The position numbers were made by a program, and so were the translations under genes. Under the pieces are notes generated by a model that made no database searches, was not told the origin of the DNA, and saw only the letters and a list, made by a program, of their open reading frames with translations. From positions 7,156,802 through 7,220,801 of the forward strand of contig NC_058512.1 in the NCBI RefSeq assembly GCF_020382885.2: a DNA stretch of 64,000 bases. The letters are read 5' to 3'. This stretch comes from Scatophagus argus (taxonomy: Eukaryota > Chordata > Actinopteri > Scatophagidae). Below are positions 1-11,447 of the stretch, one piece after another. Positions within the stretch are counted from its first letter, which is position 1. The number at the start of each line of letters is the position of its first letter.

Positions 1-155
1 CTTGCAAGGAATCGCATTCCTATTGTCCTGCTGCGGACAAATCGTGAAACATTGATGAAGCATTTCTTCTGGCAACGCCAGCGAAGCCCTGCACAAGTGT
101 GGTGGGAGCCACGTCGAGAACAGGTGTATCCAGGTCATCATTAATTCAACGCCTG
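1..155 (-). CDS. Exon 2 (partial) of the unrecognised left-edge gene
   Basis: All 51 complete codons from 153 to 1 are open in the frame demanded by exon 1. The acceptor reads ACAGCAG, a tandem NAGNAG site: use of the second AG would start the exon at 152 and drop one alanine. The exon's donor lies beyond the window. Confidence 0.6.
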
Positions 156-987
156 CTGTAAAACTAGAAAGCTGCGGCCTATAGTCTCACGGTACAAACC
201 AATACGGTGTCCAAGCAATTTGCTCACCTTGTGGGGCCCACTTAGAATATTAAAAATATAGATGCTTGGAAAATCCCCCCAAAAAGTTGCTCACCTAAAT
301 TCACAACGTCTAGCAAGGTGAGGCTGGATGCTTCGGCTCTTATTTGTTCAAAACTGAAAGCATAAACACGGAGGAAATCTTTTGATTATACTTTAGACAT
401 GTTTTCTTCAGCACGCTCAGCCTTCTGAAGCTAAACGAGAGTTTATGTCGTGCTCAAAAACCCGCGTAAACACAAACAAATTTCCAAATTAAAACTGAGT
501 TTGCCTGATTTTCCCTTTAAAATGGTGCACAAAATGTAAAATATGCCGACATCTGAACGACGGTTCGGGTAAAAGAAAGGCTAAAACAGACCGGTATCAC
601 GGAGACTGGCACATGTCCTCGGTGTCAACAGCTGTAAAACTGATACACCCGAAACGACGATTTTCCCGACTTAAAACACAGAATCCATCATCCATCATCC
701 ATATGATAGCCTGCACTTACTGTACATAGTGGAAACATTATCAACAGACTGTAATTAATAAAATAGTCTCACTTACAGGCCTGTTAAAAGGCCAGCAGTA
801 AGGATCAAATGCCACACACACACAGAGACACACACACGTAGAACACAAAGAGTACAAAATCAGATCAGAAATTGGTGATATTTCGGTTACCTTTCCGTAG
901 CTCTTCGCTGTGCGACAGCAAAGCGAGGAGCATCTCCGTGTTATTCGGTGCGTCTTTTGGAGAGTTACGCTCACCACGTCCGTCCAT
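1..987 (-). CDS. 5' part of an unrecognised protein-coding gene (two exons, runs off left edge)
   Basis: Two minus-strand exons join in frame. Exon 1 coding sequence is 987 down to 891 (97 nt, 32 codons plus one base), followed by donor GTAACC. Exon 2 is 155 down to 1 (51 open codons, continuing past the window edge), preceded by acceptor TTTTACAG. The split codon joins without a stop. The product begins MDGRGERNSPKDAPNN, then a leucine-rich stretch (EMLLALLSHSEELRK), then a Trp/Leu/Cys-rich segment (VELMMTWIHLFSTWLPPHL). It has no signal peptide; the second part looks like helical-repeat or globular protein. Exon 1 lies in CpG-rich DNA, as expected of a promoter-proximal exon. I do not recognise the family and give no name. 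Support is the matching splice phases, good splice sites and open frames; a chance pairing is possible but unlikely. Confidence 0.6.
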
Positions 988-1260
988 TGCTCATGATTTA
1001 CGCTCACATTAATGCGATTCTGTCTTATCTGAGATCTATCTGCACTCATGCACAAAGCAGCTGCTTTCAAATTTGCGTTGCACGAGCCGCAGTGCGAAGA
1101 TAAACGCGCGCCAGTGTCCCCTTGGAGTTTGCTTTTATGCCTCACCGCGTTGAAGCCTGTGCAGGATTACGCTGCGCCGTTTCCCGAGCGACAGGGAGAT
1201 AGATTAACATCACTTACCGAGTACCTCTACCCGGAAGGAGAATAAACAGGAGGCGAGAGG
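880..1260. promoter_or_regulatory. CpG-rich promoter region of the left-edge gene
   Basis: CpG dinucleotides cluster here (for example around 900-990, 1080-1110 and 1170-1250), against AT-rich flanks with few CpGs. This suits a CpG-island promoter for the minus-strand gene, whose leader would lie between about 990 and 1250. No TATA box is evident. The transcription start is inferred, not seen. Confidence 0.4.
891..987 (-). CDS. Exon 1 (coding part) of the unrecognised left-edge gene
   Basis: The ATG is at 987-985. The 97-nt coding part ends in phase 1 at a CGGAAAG|GTAACC donor. An upstream ATG at 994-992 opens a 7-codon frame that overlaps this start and ends at 973-971, so translation may be damped, or initiation may be elsewhere. 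Confidence 0.6.
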
Positions 1261-2990
1261 AGAAGCCAATGGACTTTCAGTGCAGGGTGGTAACGTTACT
1301 CTGAGATGCGTTACAATATTGTGGCCTGTTACTCTTCAGATAACATGAAAAACATATCCAAAGTCACGCAGTCTTTTAAGTTGGTTTCTAAACTGAACTT
1401 GTATTTTGCAAAAAATCCATTTATCCCAACTGCACGTTTAAAACTGAATTGACTTCGTCCTCAAATCCATTTCTCCAAGCATTCTCACCGTTAAATTGAT
1501 GGCTATTATTTAATGTTTATAAAAAGGAAATGAAAAACATACTCATGCTATTAGGCCTGCGGTTTTCTAAGAGGCAAACAGGCCGCTTTTTCGTAAAATA
1601 AACTATATTCTATAGCCAGTTCTGTTTTGATATTGTTTCCGATGATTCTAATATCGTCACTGTTTTTGAGCACGAAGCCTCTCTAATGGCTTATCCGTTT
1701 AGAGAGAACATTATTAAAAGAAATGTTAATGATTGCACTTTTGAGGAACAACGCAGCAGAAACAACAACAACAAAATTAGATCTACAGCCCCAAAATATT
1801 TTGGTGTTGGTTTATGATGTAAAATAGACCAAATAGTTTTTTTCATGGCAGTTCATTTATAATTCAGATTCCAGTACAGCCATGCAAGGAAAAAGGTTGG
1901 GGCCTGAGGGAATACTGTGAGCTTGTTTAGACCCTTGTCTTGGCCTGCAATGTTAATTAATTTCATTTATTATTTCCAGGCAGTGCATAGAACACTGTAT
2001 ATCTAAAAAAAAAATATATACAGAAATGGTCTGGTAATTATATTTTAGTAAAGTATTAAATGATGGCTCTGTTTTTACAAACAGATTTGCACACTTGAGA
2101 TGATAAAAATATCCCAGTTTTGATTGTTGGCATAATTAATATTTATCATTATTATGGACAGCAATGCATTTTAAAATCAATTCAACACACACGCACACAC
2201 ACACACACCATATCTTCAACTCGTGTGTTGAGCATTCAAAGACAAGTGTTTATTTAGGGGAGAGATTGGCTGTTCAATAACATGTTGATCGGGCCAACAC
2301 CCCAATGAATTTTATTGACACTGATCTTTGGCACAAAAGAGCGCCTGGGGAAATCACGGGTAGTGCCACAGCCGCTGATGAATCTAAAATCAATGTCCCA
2401 TTTGCCTGTATTTTAGGAGTATATGAAAGACGTTTTGGAGAAAGCTGAGGGGTTCATGGGTGCCCCTCTTACTTTTCAGCTTTGTAATAATTTTTATGTC
2501 GTATTGATCGCTCACTTTTGAGGGGGTGAAGCCGACTGTAATGTGACAACAAAGCGATGAAATGACCATCAGAGTGATGGTCACTCGGTCAGAGAAAGTC
2601 GCAAGGATGACAGCCAGGAATAGATTCACAGTTTTAGTTTGACCTGGTTGCGTTAATTTGATTTTGTACATTTTTTGTTTTTTTTTAAGATACAGACCTG
2701 ATTCTAAATTTTTGGATTGAATCATCTATTATGAACAAAGCGTTTATTTTGTTTCCAAAAGCCAGCAGCTACTGCTAAAACAAACTCACACCTACAGGAA
2801 TCCATTTCAAAATGTTGTGTCCAGCCTCACTTGTTTGTCTCACGAAATAAAATTTCAAATGCATAAAACCAACTGTGAGCGAATAGAATATAAACAATAA
2901 GCTTATTCCTGAAACTGAAAGAACACGCTTACTCCTATATTGATATATTATTTGTAGTCCTGCAAGGCACTAATAATTTAGCTGCTGTCG
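1261..2990. other. AT-rich intergenic DNA
   Basis: No convincing exon on either strand. Low CpG content, A/T runs and a short CA microsatellite near 2184-2209. The open frames seen are short and lack splice context. Confidence 0.5.
2184..2209. repeat. (CA)n microsatellite
   Basis: Slightly imperfect CA dinucleotide run with one G interruption. Confidence 0.9.
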
Positions 2991-3185
2991 GGAAGCTTTG
3001 AATCCGACCACTTGCGTGATCACCGCCTCCAACAGCAACCTCAGGTGTCCCACCTGTCGGGGAGGGAACGTGACACCTGTTGAGCACTTCGAGCCAGTGG
3101 GCTGCAGGTGGCGAGCAGCTCCGCGCCTGCCTGCAGCCTGTCGCACGGCCGCAGCCACCACAGCGCGTCCTGCGGTCTCTCTCAG

Positions 3186-3205
3186 TCTCTCTCTCTCTCT
3201 CTCTC
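3186..3205. repeat. (CT)n microsatellite
   Basis: About ten CT units inside the CpG-rich block. Confidence 0.9.
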
Positions 3206-4262
3206 CGCTCCCTGCGCTCGCGTTACAATCGCATGCGGCGGTGTGAGATGACAGCACGCGCGTATAACATCTGTTGGTGTGATTCTCCAACAATGAAGGC
3301 TCATTACAGATTCATAACGTCTCCCACACGCAACGCACACACGAGAAACGCCTCCAAACGGTCTGTGTGCATCAACGCGAGCTGGGGAATAACAGAAAGG
3401 GTTTCTGCAACATCGCTTATTGATATCTGTGTCCCGTTTCCAATCCGCAAATGATCTAAATTAATATAATAGATCATAATCACAGGTAGTATCCCTTCTG
3501 TAGAAGTGCGGCTGCTTTTCTTTATAAAATAACACTTTACCATTATCAGAGTTAACTCTGACTTCCTGCTGTGCTGTTTTATCCTCTATTTCACGCCTAA
3601 GTGTAGCCTGACTCATTAACGGACCCCTGGATAGCAATTTAAACTCCATACCGCCTGTATCCTTCCCAAATCCAAATGCACAATGGATTAGTCAATTAGT
3701 TAACAATACTCTCTTACCTTGGCCCGAGCTGTACCGGGAGAAATTTCCTGTATTTTGACAACTTGAGCCCGGATGTTCAAGCAACATTTCGGTGATGTTC
3801 CAGCTGAAGAAATCAGGGTGGTCTAATAAGCTGCTGAGGACGCAGTGGATTCAAACACGCACTTCCCTGGAGATTTATCCTCTCGAGAGTGAACTGAGCG
3901 CTCTTCGACCACAGCTTGATTTCTGCAAAGCGTTCAGGAGGACGCACGTCGACCTTTCTCCTTCCGTCAGCTGCCGAGAACGGAAACTTTGAATATTCAT
4001 CAAGTTCCTCTTTGATTCCGTGTTGATAAGCTCGAGGTGAGGTGGAGACGAGGGACGGCTGTGGGAGGCGGTGGGAAAGTGTCTGACCATTAGCGTCGTC
4101 AGCTGACCTGACTGTGAGCCCGGCGAGCCTGCAACTTTAACTTCAACCAAAGCAAGAGGCGGTCAGAGCTTCCTCTGTCCAAGGTGCTGAAAGGGGGAGT
4201 TTCTCTTAACGGGCGGGAGGCGTGTATGCTGCTCCTGTGTCCCCCGTGGGTATCTTTAAATG

Positions 4263-4297
4263 CACACACACTCACACACACACACACACACACACAA
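4263..4297. repeat. (CA)n microsatellite
   Basis: CA run of about 17 units with one CT interruption near its left end. Confidence 0.9.
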
Positions 4298-4400
4298 ACT
4301 TGCCCTCCCCTCATTCTCTTTATCTGCGTTGTGGCGCACGTGTCTGCCTTTCAAGGCGCACAATGGGGCAATTGGGCCCTGCACGGGACATTGTTGTCAT

Positions 4401-6250
4401 GCTTTTCCACCGCTGCGTCTCTCTTTTGTTTGGTTAAAAATAGACAGCATCGCCTTAATGATACAAGTGGACGAGGCGGAGGCCTACGTGCGGTTAGCTT
4501 GTGTGATGTTACGTCTGGGATCGAATGAAATTTAAAAAAGGAGTGAAAGGACATTCTTTCCACAGAGTTTAAAACGTTGTTTTAAATAGAAAAACTGGAG
4601 TTGTTTTTTTGTTTGTTTCTTGCTCTAGATTGAGAAAATATAAAGCCTAGTTTGCGCAGAGACATTTGGCTGAGTGCTGAGCCTCTTTCCTTTGACCCTG
4701 TGCCAAATACTACCACAGAGCGCAAACCTACTCTGACGCAGTCCTACAGCTTTGATTCAATTTTACTCGCTCAGCACGCCAGATCACAAGTGTTGCGAGC
4801 CAATTAGACCTATGCTGTTCATTAGTCCACGCAGGGCAATTAAACTCTCAATCAGGGAAGGAAATCAACCCCACCCCCTCCCTTTTTTTTATTTCTTTGC
4901 ACCCTCTCTCTCCCTCCATCCACTACATCAACATGATGTCAAGATTTAAAGAAAAGAAGAAAAACTATGCTCAGTTTATTTCACGTTTGTTTTCAAGGAT
5001 GAGCAGAAAATATATTTTTGTGTTAGGCACTAATCTCTGATCAACAAGCCAGTGTAGATCTTTATGCAGATTAACAGAGAACTTAAGGGAGATGTACACA
5101 GTAACCTAAAGCCAACGCAGCATCAAAGGAGCTTAGAATACAAGCACAACAACACAGCTGCTTTCCGGTTGCTTTCATCCACTGAGAGAAGAGACTCTTC
5201 GCAGATAGTGTTTGCTACTGCACTGAAACGCAGCACAATGAGGACATGCATGGAGACTTAGGAGATCTGTCAAACTGTGATCTCAAATAGTTACTAATAA
5301 AGGTGGATTAATAATCTGTGAAGATTTCAAAAAGACTTTCTAGAAGCCTTCTTTTCCTCTACAACCAATTTGTGATTTTATGATGAGCAAAACCCCTAAA
5401 ACATGCAGAGGCTTTTATCCTGTTTTGTTTTCCTCTGTGAAACTGAGAGCGTCATCACCGAAAATTGGCGAGATGTTAATACACCTGGGTCCTACTTGAG
5501 AAAGCAGCTGCAATCAGTCACTAATGGTCCTTCATAAAAACTCAGCCTTTTGCACTACAACTTGATTTTTGACCTTGAATATGAGCTGAATCAACAGGCT
5601 TACAAGTGCCCTGCGGATTAGACAAGCCTCTGCCCTTAAGGATTACTTCAAAAGAACAAACGGTACGCTGCTTGTGAACCTACCTCTGTTTTCCTTCGAG
5701 TGGGGGCACTTACCTGAAAACAGAATGGAATGTGAATACAAATTTTTGCTTGGATCTGTTGTGTTTCATGCATAATAAAATAGATTATATCGGTGTGCTG
5801 TTGCACTAAAAAGGATTTCTGTTGGAGCAAAAACATATCCCCAACATCCCTCACCCCTCTTGCAGGTGTCAACAATAAAACATTGTGAACGTTGGCCAAA
5901 TTCTTGTACAGCCTGCCATATATAATGCAGTAAAATAATACAGTTTGAGTTTGACAGTGATATTCAAAATGAATACACTGAAAAATTGTGAAAAAATATC
6001 CCAATTTTGACATCTTTCAAATGCAGATAAATATGCAGCTAAATGCAGCTAAACACAAACCATGAGCAGTTTTTGAGAAGAGGAAACTGTTACCATTGAA
6101 ACCTTAACTGAATGGCAGAAATAGAACAGAAAAAAACATCTTGAGACTAAATTGTCTATTATCGATCTTCAAGAGAGAGTTGCCATATTATCTGAGAAGT
6201 TTTTTTAAAATATATAGTCTCACTGACTGTCACTGCGTTTTTACATGCAC
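4401..6250. other. Intergenic DNA, no gene seen
   Basis: Mostly AT-rich sequence. A stretch at about 4795-4865 carries several TAAT/ATTA homeodomain-type cores close together (CCAATTAG, TTCATTAG, GCAATTAA) and could be a conserved non-coding element. That is a guess from motif crowding only. Confidence 0.35.
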
Positions 6251-6254
6251 ATGC

Positions 6255-6598
6255 AGCCGTGGCCTAGAGGTTGGAGAAGCGGCTTGTGATCGGAGGGTCA
6301 CCGGTTCGATTCCCCCACCGGACGGGCAGGAAAAATTTGGGTGTGGTGGAGTGATTAATGCGAAAAAAAATGCTCATTAGCCGGCTGGTGTGCCCTTGAG
6401 CAAGGCACTTAACCCCCCAACATGCTCCCTGGGCCCTTGATGCTGCCCACTGCTCCTGTGTGTGTTTCACTGCATGTAATTTGCTGGGTGTTGCATGTGT
6501 GTGTTCAACTAAGGATGGGATAAATGCAGTAGTCAAATTCAGTATGTTTATGTAAAAATACATATACTGCCAATAAAGTTGATTCTTCTTCTTCTTCT
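6255..6598 (+). mobile_element. tRNA-derived SINE
   Basis: The head resembles a tRNA gene with an internal RNA polymerase III promoter: an A-box-like TGGCCTAGAGG at 6260-6270 and a B box GGTTCGATTCC at 6303-6313. It is followed by the GC-rich body often found in teleost SINEs, including a CCTTGAGCAAGGCACTT motif at about 6394-6410, and ends in a (TTC)n tail at 6583-6598 after AATAAAGTTG. The tail type suggests mobilisation by a partner LINE. It is about 340 bp and seems nearly full length. The tRNA part is not a functional tRNA gene: it is fused to the SINE body and an acceptor stem is not evident. Confidence 0.85.
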
Positions 6599-6599
6599 A

Positions 6600-9485
6600 C
6601 ATACTGGAACACACAGTCTTGTTTTGTCTTCATGTGTCATTTTACGTGCTTGTGCATGTCCTCAAATGCCGCTGTGTGCATACATGTCATGTGCATGTGT
6701 GTATGTAACTGCTTATGCACAGCAGAGTTGGGTGGCTGAGTGTTACCGCGGGGGGTCCATGTGCACCCATGCCACCCCTCCGACACCAGGCTGCCATTGT
6801 GCCCCTGTCATGATCAATCATGTCCTCCAAAGACTGGCCTTGTTCAAGAGGGAGGGGACCAATCACACGCCTCATTACCCAGGCTTGGTTACTCCTAAGC
6901 GGAGTAGTCCCAGGACACCTCAGCCTGTTGCTGTCTGGAGAGAAAGAGGAAGAGAGCAAGTGTGTGTTGAAGAGAGAGAGAGGGAGAACGATCCCAGGAG
7001 GGAGGGAGAAAAAAAGTTGGTAAAGATGGCAGGAGAATGACATCTGAATCTGAAAAGCTATCCTTGATATTTAATAAATAGAGGAAAACTTAACATTACT
7101 TAGATGTTGCATATCAGTTTTCAGGTATGAATCAGCTCCCACAGAGGTTATTCAAGTGGTAATAGACGACAAGTGGGAAACTACGGTAATCAAATTTTCT
7201 GGAGGAATAAGTTGCTGACCCAAAAAATATTTGAACGCATAGCAAATCCAACCACCACAAAGTATACTGTAAATAAAGGCCCACCCTCTGCGTCTCCTCA
7301 GCAACCAACCTCTAGCTTTCAACCATAGCAAGGCAGCTCTTATTGTTTTGAAATGGCTCCATCTGGCAAGGTTTCACTGACCAGGCCAGCCGTGGCTCAG
7401 TCCCCCCAGCAGCTGGCTAAACTGCCCAACCGCTTCTCCGCTTGGCCCTCGGAGTAACCGACACTATCTGGTGGCTTTACCCCTCACACACACAATAACA
7501 CTAGAGGCTAACTGTCCCCCGGCCTGGCCTGCCAGTCCTGGGGTCAGCTGGCCTGAGTCGAGGAAGGGGAGGGAGGAATGCTGGAGGAGTGGTGTGTGGT
7601 AGCATGGCTGACACCATTTAGCCCTTTTGTTATTTATACAAGAGAACTGGCATAAGACATTTAAATCGATCTTTAAATTAATTTAAAGAAAAATACAAAA
7701 TGGATACATACCCTACACTGTGATTCATTGTCAGCTCATCTTTTAGATTGGTTTTGATACATCACACTTATCATTATTATGGGCTTAACTTCAACAGCTG
7801 GTACTTAAGAGTCAAATGCAGGTTTCATTATTTGTGCATGAGGGTCTACTTTAGCCTAAAAAGACTGCCACCTCTGCCCAGCATCAACCCTTTTGAATAT
7901 TGATATGCTAATGGTGAACAACACAGAGAACAAAGCCTGACTTCTACCACTGGAAACCAATACAATGGCCCTTCAGTCAGGCCTTGACACTTTTACCACC
8001 CAACATGTGTCCCGGGTTTCATGCTCAGACAATAAAGGCCAACAACTCTCCATCCATTTATATGGGGGATGCTGTTCCTCAGTTCCGACATACCGTCTGG
8101 GGACCCGACCGGTTACGTTGTGTTTTAGCTGTCTTTGTCCAGGGTGGGAAATATCTGCTTTTGAGAGCAATGATAAGCCACCCCAAAGCCATAATGCCTG
8201 GAAGGTCAGAGTTCAAACCTTTCAGGCAGAGCTGAGGCTTGACCCATAGCTTGTCATTACAGATGTTAGCCTGCTGTGGGGTCTGTCTGCTTCGCAGGTG
8301 GTATATTTTTTGTAGGAATACTTCACAGAGAACATTCAAAGAAGCTTACCAGTAATATGAGCTTAACAGCCATAGACTGTTTAAAAATAACCTATGTTAT
8401 CTACACTTAATCAGTTTTGGAAAACTTGATAGGATAGGTAGCTAGATTAAAATGCTAGTTAACAATTTCATTTTCACATTTCTATATAAATGTCTAACAG
8501 ACAGACAGCTAGAACATGGACATTGAGTTCACAATATTTCTTTGGGAATTTGTGGTTCAGCAACCTTGGGGAGATTTCTTATAATTTTAAAAAAGGCAGA
8601 CTCTACAGTTTTTAGAATAAATAAATTTGACAAAAAGGAAGGAATAAAATATGACTCACTGAAATGAGGCTTTACTGCAGTCTTCATCTTAACCAGAATT
8701 TGAATAAGTGAGTTTTTTAACATCAGTAGTTGAAGATATGTTCTGACAGCATCTTAGATGAATAGTAACGTACTGCACTACTAACAATAGCCAAGACTCT
8801 GGCATGGAATACAACCATTATTAATGTTATTAACATGTTATAACATGTTTCACAAATACAGCATAGGAATTTGAAAAGTCTTTGCTTTAGCATAGCAGGC
8901 CTCACCTGAAATATTTCATTCAGTTACATTTGGGATTTTATTGTAAGGCAAGCAGGAAGGAACCAGATTCTTATCAAACCTACTCATTATCCTTTACATT
9001 TTAGAAAGCATTGAGTTCTAGTAATATATTCCCTCTGGTATCAAATTACAAAAAACATGTTATTTGCAAAAATATTTGTACCTTTTTAACCAGGTGAAAG
9101 AGATAGACAAAAGACAGCATTTTAAATACATTAGCCGATTGACAAAAATGACAATAATATTACTGTCTTGTAACTTGGTACTCCAGTAGAATGTAATTTT
9201 GTATATATATACAATGTCTACACCTTTAGAAGACTTTTATAAGACTGATAGTATAAAACAACAAAGAAACCTTAATCAGCTGAAGGAAACATCATGGCTC
9301 AATTTGACTCAATCAAAGGAGGTCTTGTGTGGCAGTGAGTGCTTATAATTGAACTCTAACTAAAATCTCTGTCCCACCCATCTCTCGCTTTAATGAACCC
9401 TCAACCCTCCCAGAAGCAGAGTTAGCTGAACCACCAAACTGGACCAAAACAGTGAGATAAGGAGATGAACTATAGTTCCTTTTCT
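6600..9485. other. Intergenic DNA with scattered GC-richer blocks
   Basis: No exon is supported. Two GC-richer blocks (about 6730-6960 and 7290-7600) stand out from AT-rich flanks and are candidates for conserved regulatory elements. At 7900-7912 an octamer-like ATATGCTAAT occurs. None of this is more than suggestive without cross-species alignment. Confidence 0.35.
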
Positions 9486-9488
9486 ATG

Positions 9489-9577
9489 TAATATAATATA
9501 ATATAATATAATATAATATAATATAATATAAGATAAGATAAGATAAGATAAGATAAGATAAGATAAGATAAGATAAA
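9489..9577. repeat. Compound pentanucleotide microsatellite (ATAAT)n-(AGATA)n
   Basis: About eight units of a TATAA-type pentamer (9489-9530) pass directly into about nine units of AGATA (9531-9577). The second block differs from the first by one substitution per unit, pointing to replication-slippage spread of a point variant. A minus-strand reading yields a Leu-Ser-Tyr repeat, an artefact of the satellite. Confidence 0.95.
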
Positions 9578-11416
9578 ACAGCCCTAATTCCAATTTCATT
9601 TTAAACTCATCTCTTACATCTACCAATAAACCTACCCCATCACTTTATTACCAGCTCTTGCTCTGAATCCAGTCTTAACCATCACCATCACCATCAGTAG
9701 GTAGAAAGTAGGGAGAGGTATACTGATTAGCGACCGTACAAAGGCAACAGTGACCTCGAATGATGGATGTAATCATTGTGCTGCAAAATGAATGTATTTA
9801 TTATGAGCAATTCATTTGCTGATTAATCATACTACATGTCAGAGCGCACCAGACAACCAGCCTGCCATTAGTCTCACCAGGTCAGCTGTTTAAAAGCTAG
9901 CATTTATCATGGTGTCACTATTACATGTCATTATTGCCAAGCTGGTTGGGATTCTGTAAATTATAAAAGAGATTATTGGAAAATCTGTACAAATCACACA
10001 TCCCAGGGTGACATCTCAACTGTGTTTTCTGCATGTTCAATTTTGATAAAACTAAACCAAGTTGTAATTGTTGTGAATATTATTTAGATGATTCATAAGA
10101 AGTTTGGGAGTTGTAAGGTTATACTTGTTCCTCAGTTACTCCATCAGAGATGACCGTAGTGTGTTGTGATTATGAATTGCCAGGCTAGTTGGTGTTTGTG
10201 TACCAGTGAGTGGTGGAGGGCATGTGTGTGTTTTTGCCTTTCTTTTCCATTGAAGGGAGGGGTGGGTGGGGGGGTCTAAACATTACAGATAAGAGGCGGC
10301 CCGGCACACGCCTGCCTGACGGTCAGTAATCCCACAGTCTCAGACTCATGACCCACTTTCTTGGAGGAGCGTGATGGAGCAGCAGCCTCTTACCCAGGAG
10401 GAGCCTCCAGACGCAGGGTGGAGGGGTGGAGGAAGCCCCCTGCTCTGTCAACACAAAGGAAAAGACAGACTCTTACGAAGACTCTGAAAACCAAATAAGA
10501 GGTTCAGGAACACTAATACCTCAACCTGATGCTCTAATCTTTCTCTAATTCAGGGGACGTGCCCCTTTTCTCTCGATGCAAAATATCTGTGAGTTGAGGC
10601 CTTAATTAATTCTTGATTACACCTGTTGTTGTGCTTAACTGTAGTATTTCAGCAAACCTTTGACCTATGAAAATATAATTATATGCAGATGATGTCCAAT
10701 TTTACTGGGAGATTCAAAATGGAGTCAGTGAAACAAAATAGCAAATGTGCCTGCTTTGTAAATTGGGCCTTCATGTCAGATGGACTACGATTCTTCCCTG
10801 CATGCTTCTTAACACTGGATGCTCTTGTGCAAGGCAAAAAGTTTTCTTTTGTCCTCTTAAGTCAGGAAACAGTGATGCCAATAACACTGAGATAAGATCC
10901 ACGCCATTTCCTAATTAAACCACTGAATTAAGCAGAGATCATCCACTAACACAAAGGAAATGAAAAGAACAGCTTCTCCATTATTAAGTCTTATCCCTTG
11001 AAAACACACTGACCGACATCATGGCACGAGCCACAGGCAAATAGGTCAACAAATGCTGCATTGATGTATTAGATCATATCATCATCATACATCTTTTTTT
11101 TTTAATTAACCACCACCCACCCCTCCTCTTCCTTTCTGTGTTGTTAAAAACATCTCCTCACGCACACCACAATACATGCCGCTCTTACTTCTCTCTTTAT
11201 CTTAATCCCTGGCAGACTTTAAGTGTCTGGCATCGGGGCAAAATCCCAAACTGGAGAGGAGCATGTTTGGAGACCTAATCCCCTTACCCATAGACTCGAA
11301 TTGCCCTCAATTCACCTCTCTCAAAGTAGGCCAAGAAAAAGGAGCCACAACAAGAGATGCAAGCAGCTTCATGAGGGCTCAGCATTATCATACTGCCAGA
11401 CAGACAGACAAGAGTG

Positions 11417-11447
<31 letters not shown>

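Larger units (their letters stand above)
2990..4400. promoter_or_regulatory. CpG-rich, possibly regulatory region without a recognised gene
   Basis: CpG density rises strongly at 3000-3400 and again at about 3720-4230, separated by an AT-rich stretch. A TC run (3186-3205) and a CA run (4263-4297) lie inside. Open frames here have no recognisable domain, and I found no matching splice partners. It may be the promoter of an unseen transcript, an alternative 5' region for gpsm1 14 kb downstream, or an unmethylated regulatory island of a developmental gene. Only the base composition is observed. Confidence 0.35.

Noticed and set aside
1..144. Forward-strand open frame of 47 codons at the left edge
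   Set aside because: The opposite strand carries an exon with splice sites and matching phase, so the forward frame is taken as its shadow.
3875..4150. Minus-strand frame of 91 codons in the CpG-rich block
   Set aside because: CpG-rich DNA has fewer stops by composition; there is no domain, splice or start evidence.
6258..6330. tRNA-like gene
   Set aside because: The A and B boxes belong to the SINE head; it continues into the SINE body and lacks a proper acceptor stem.
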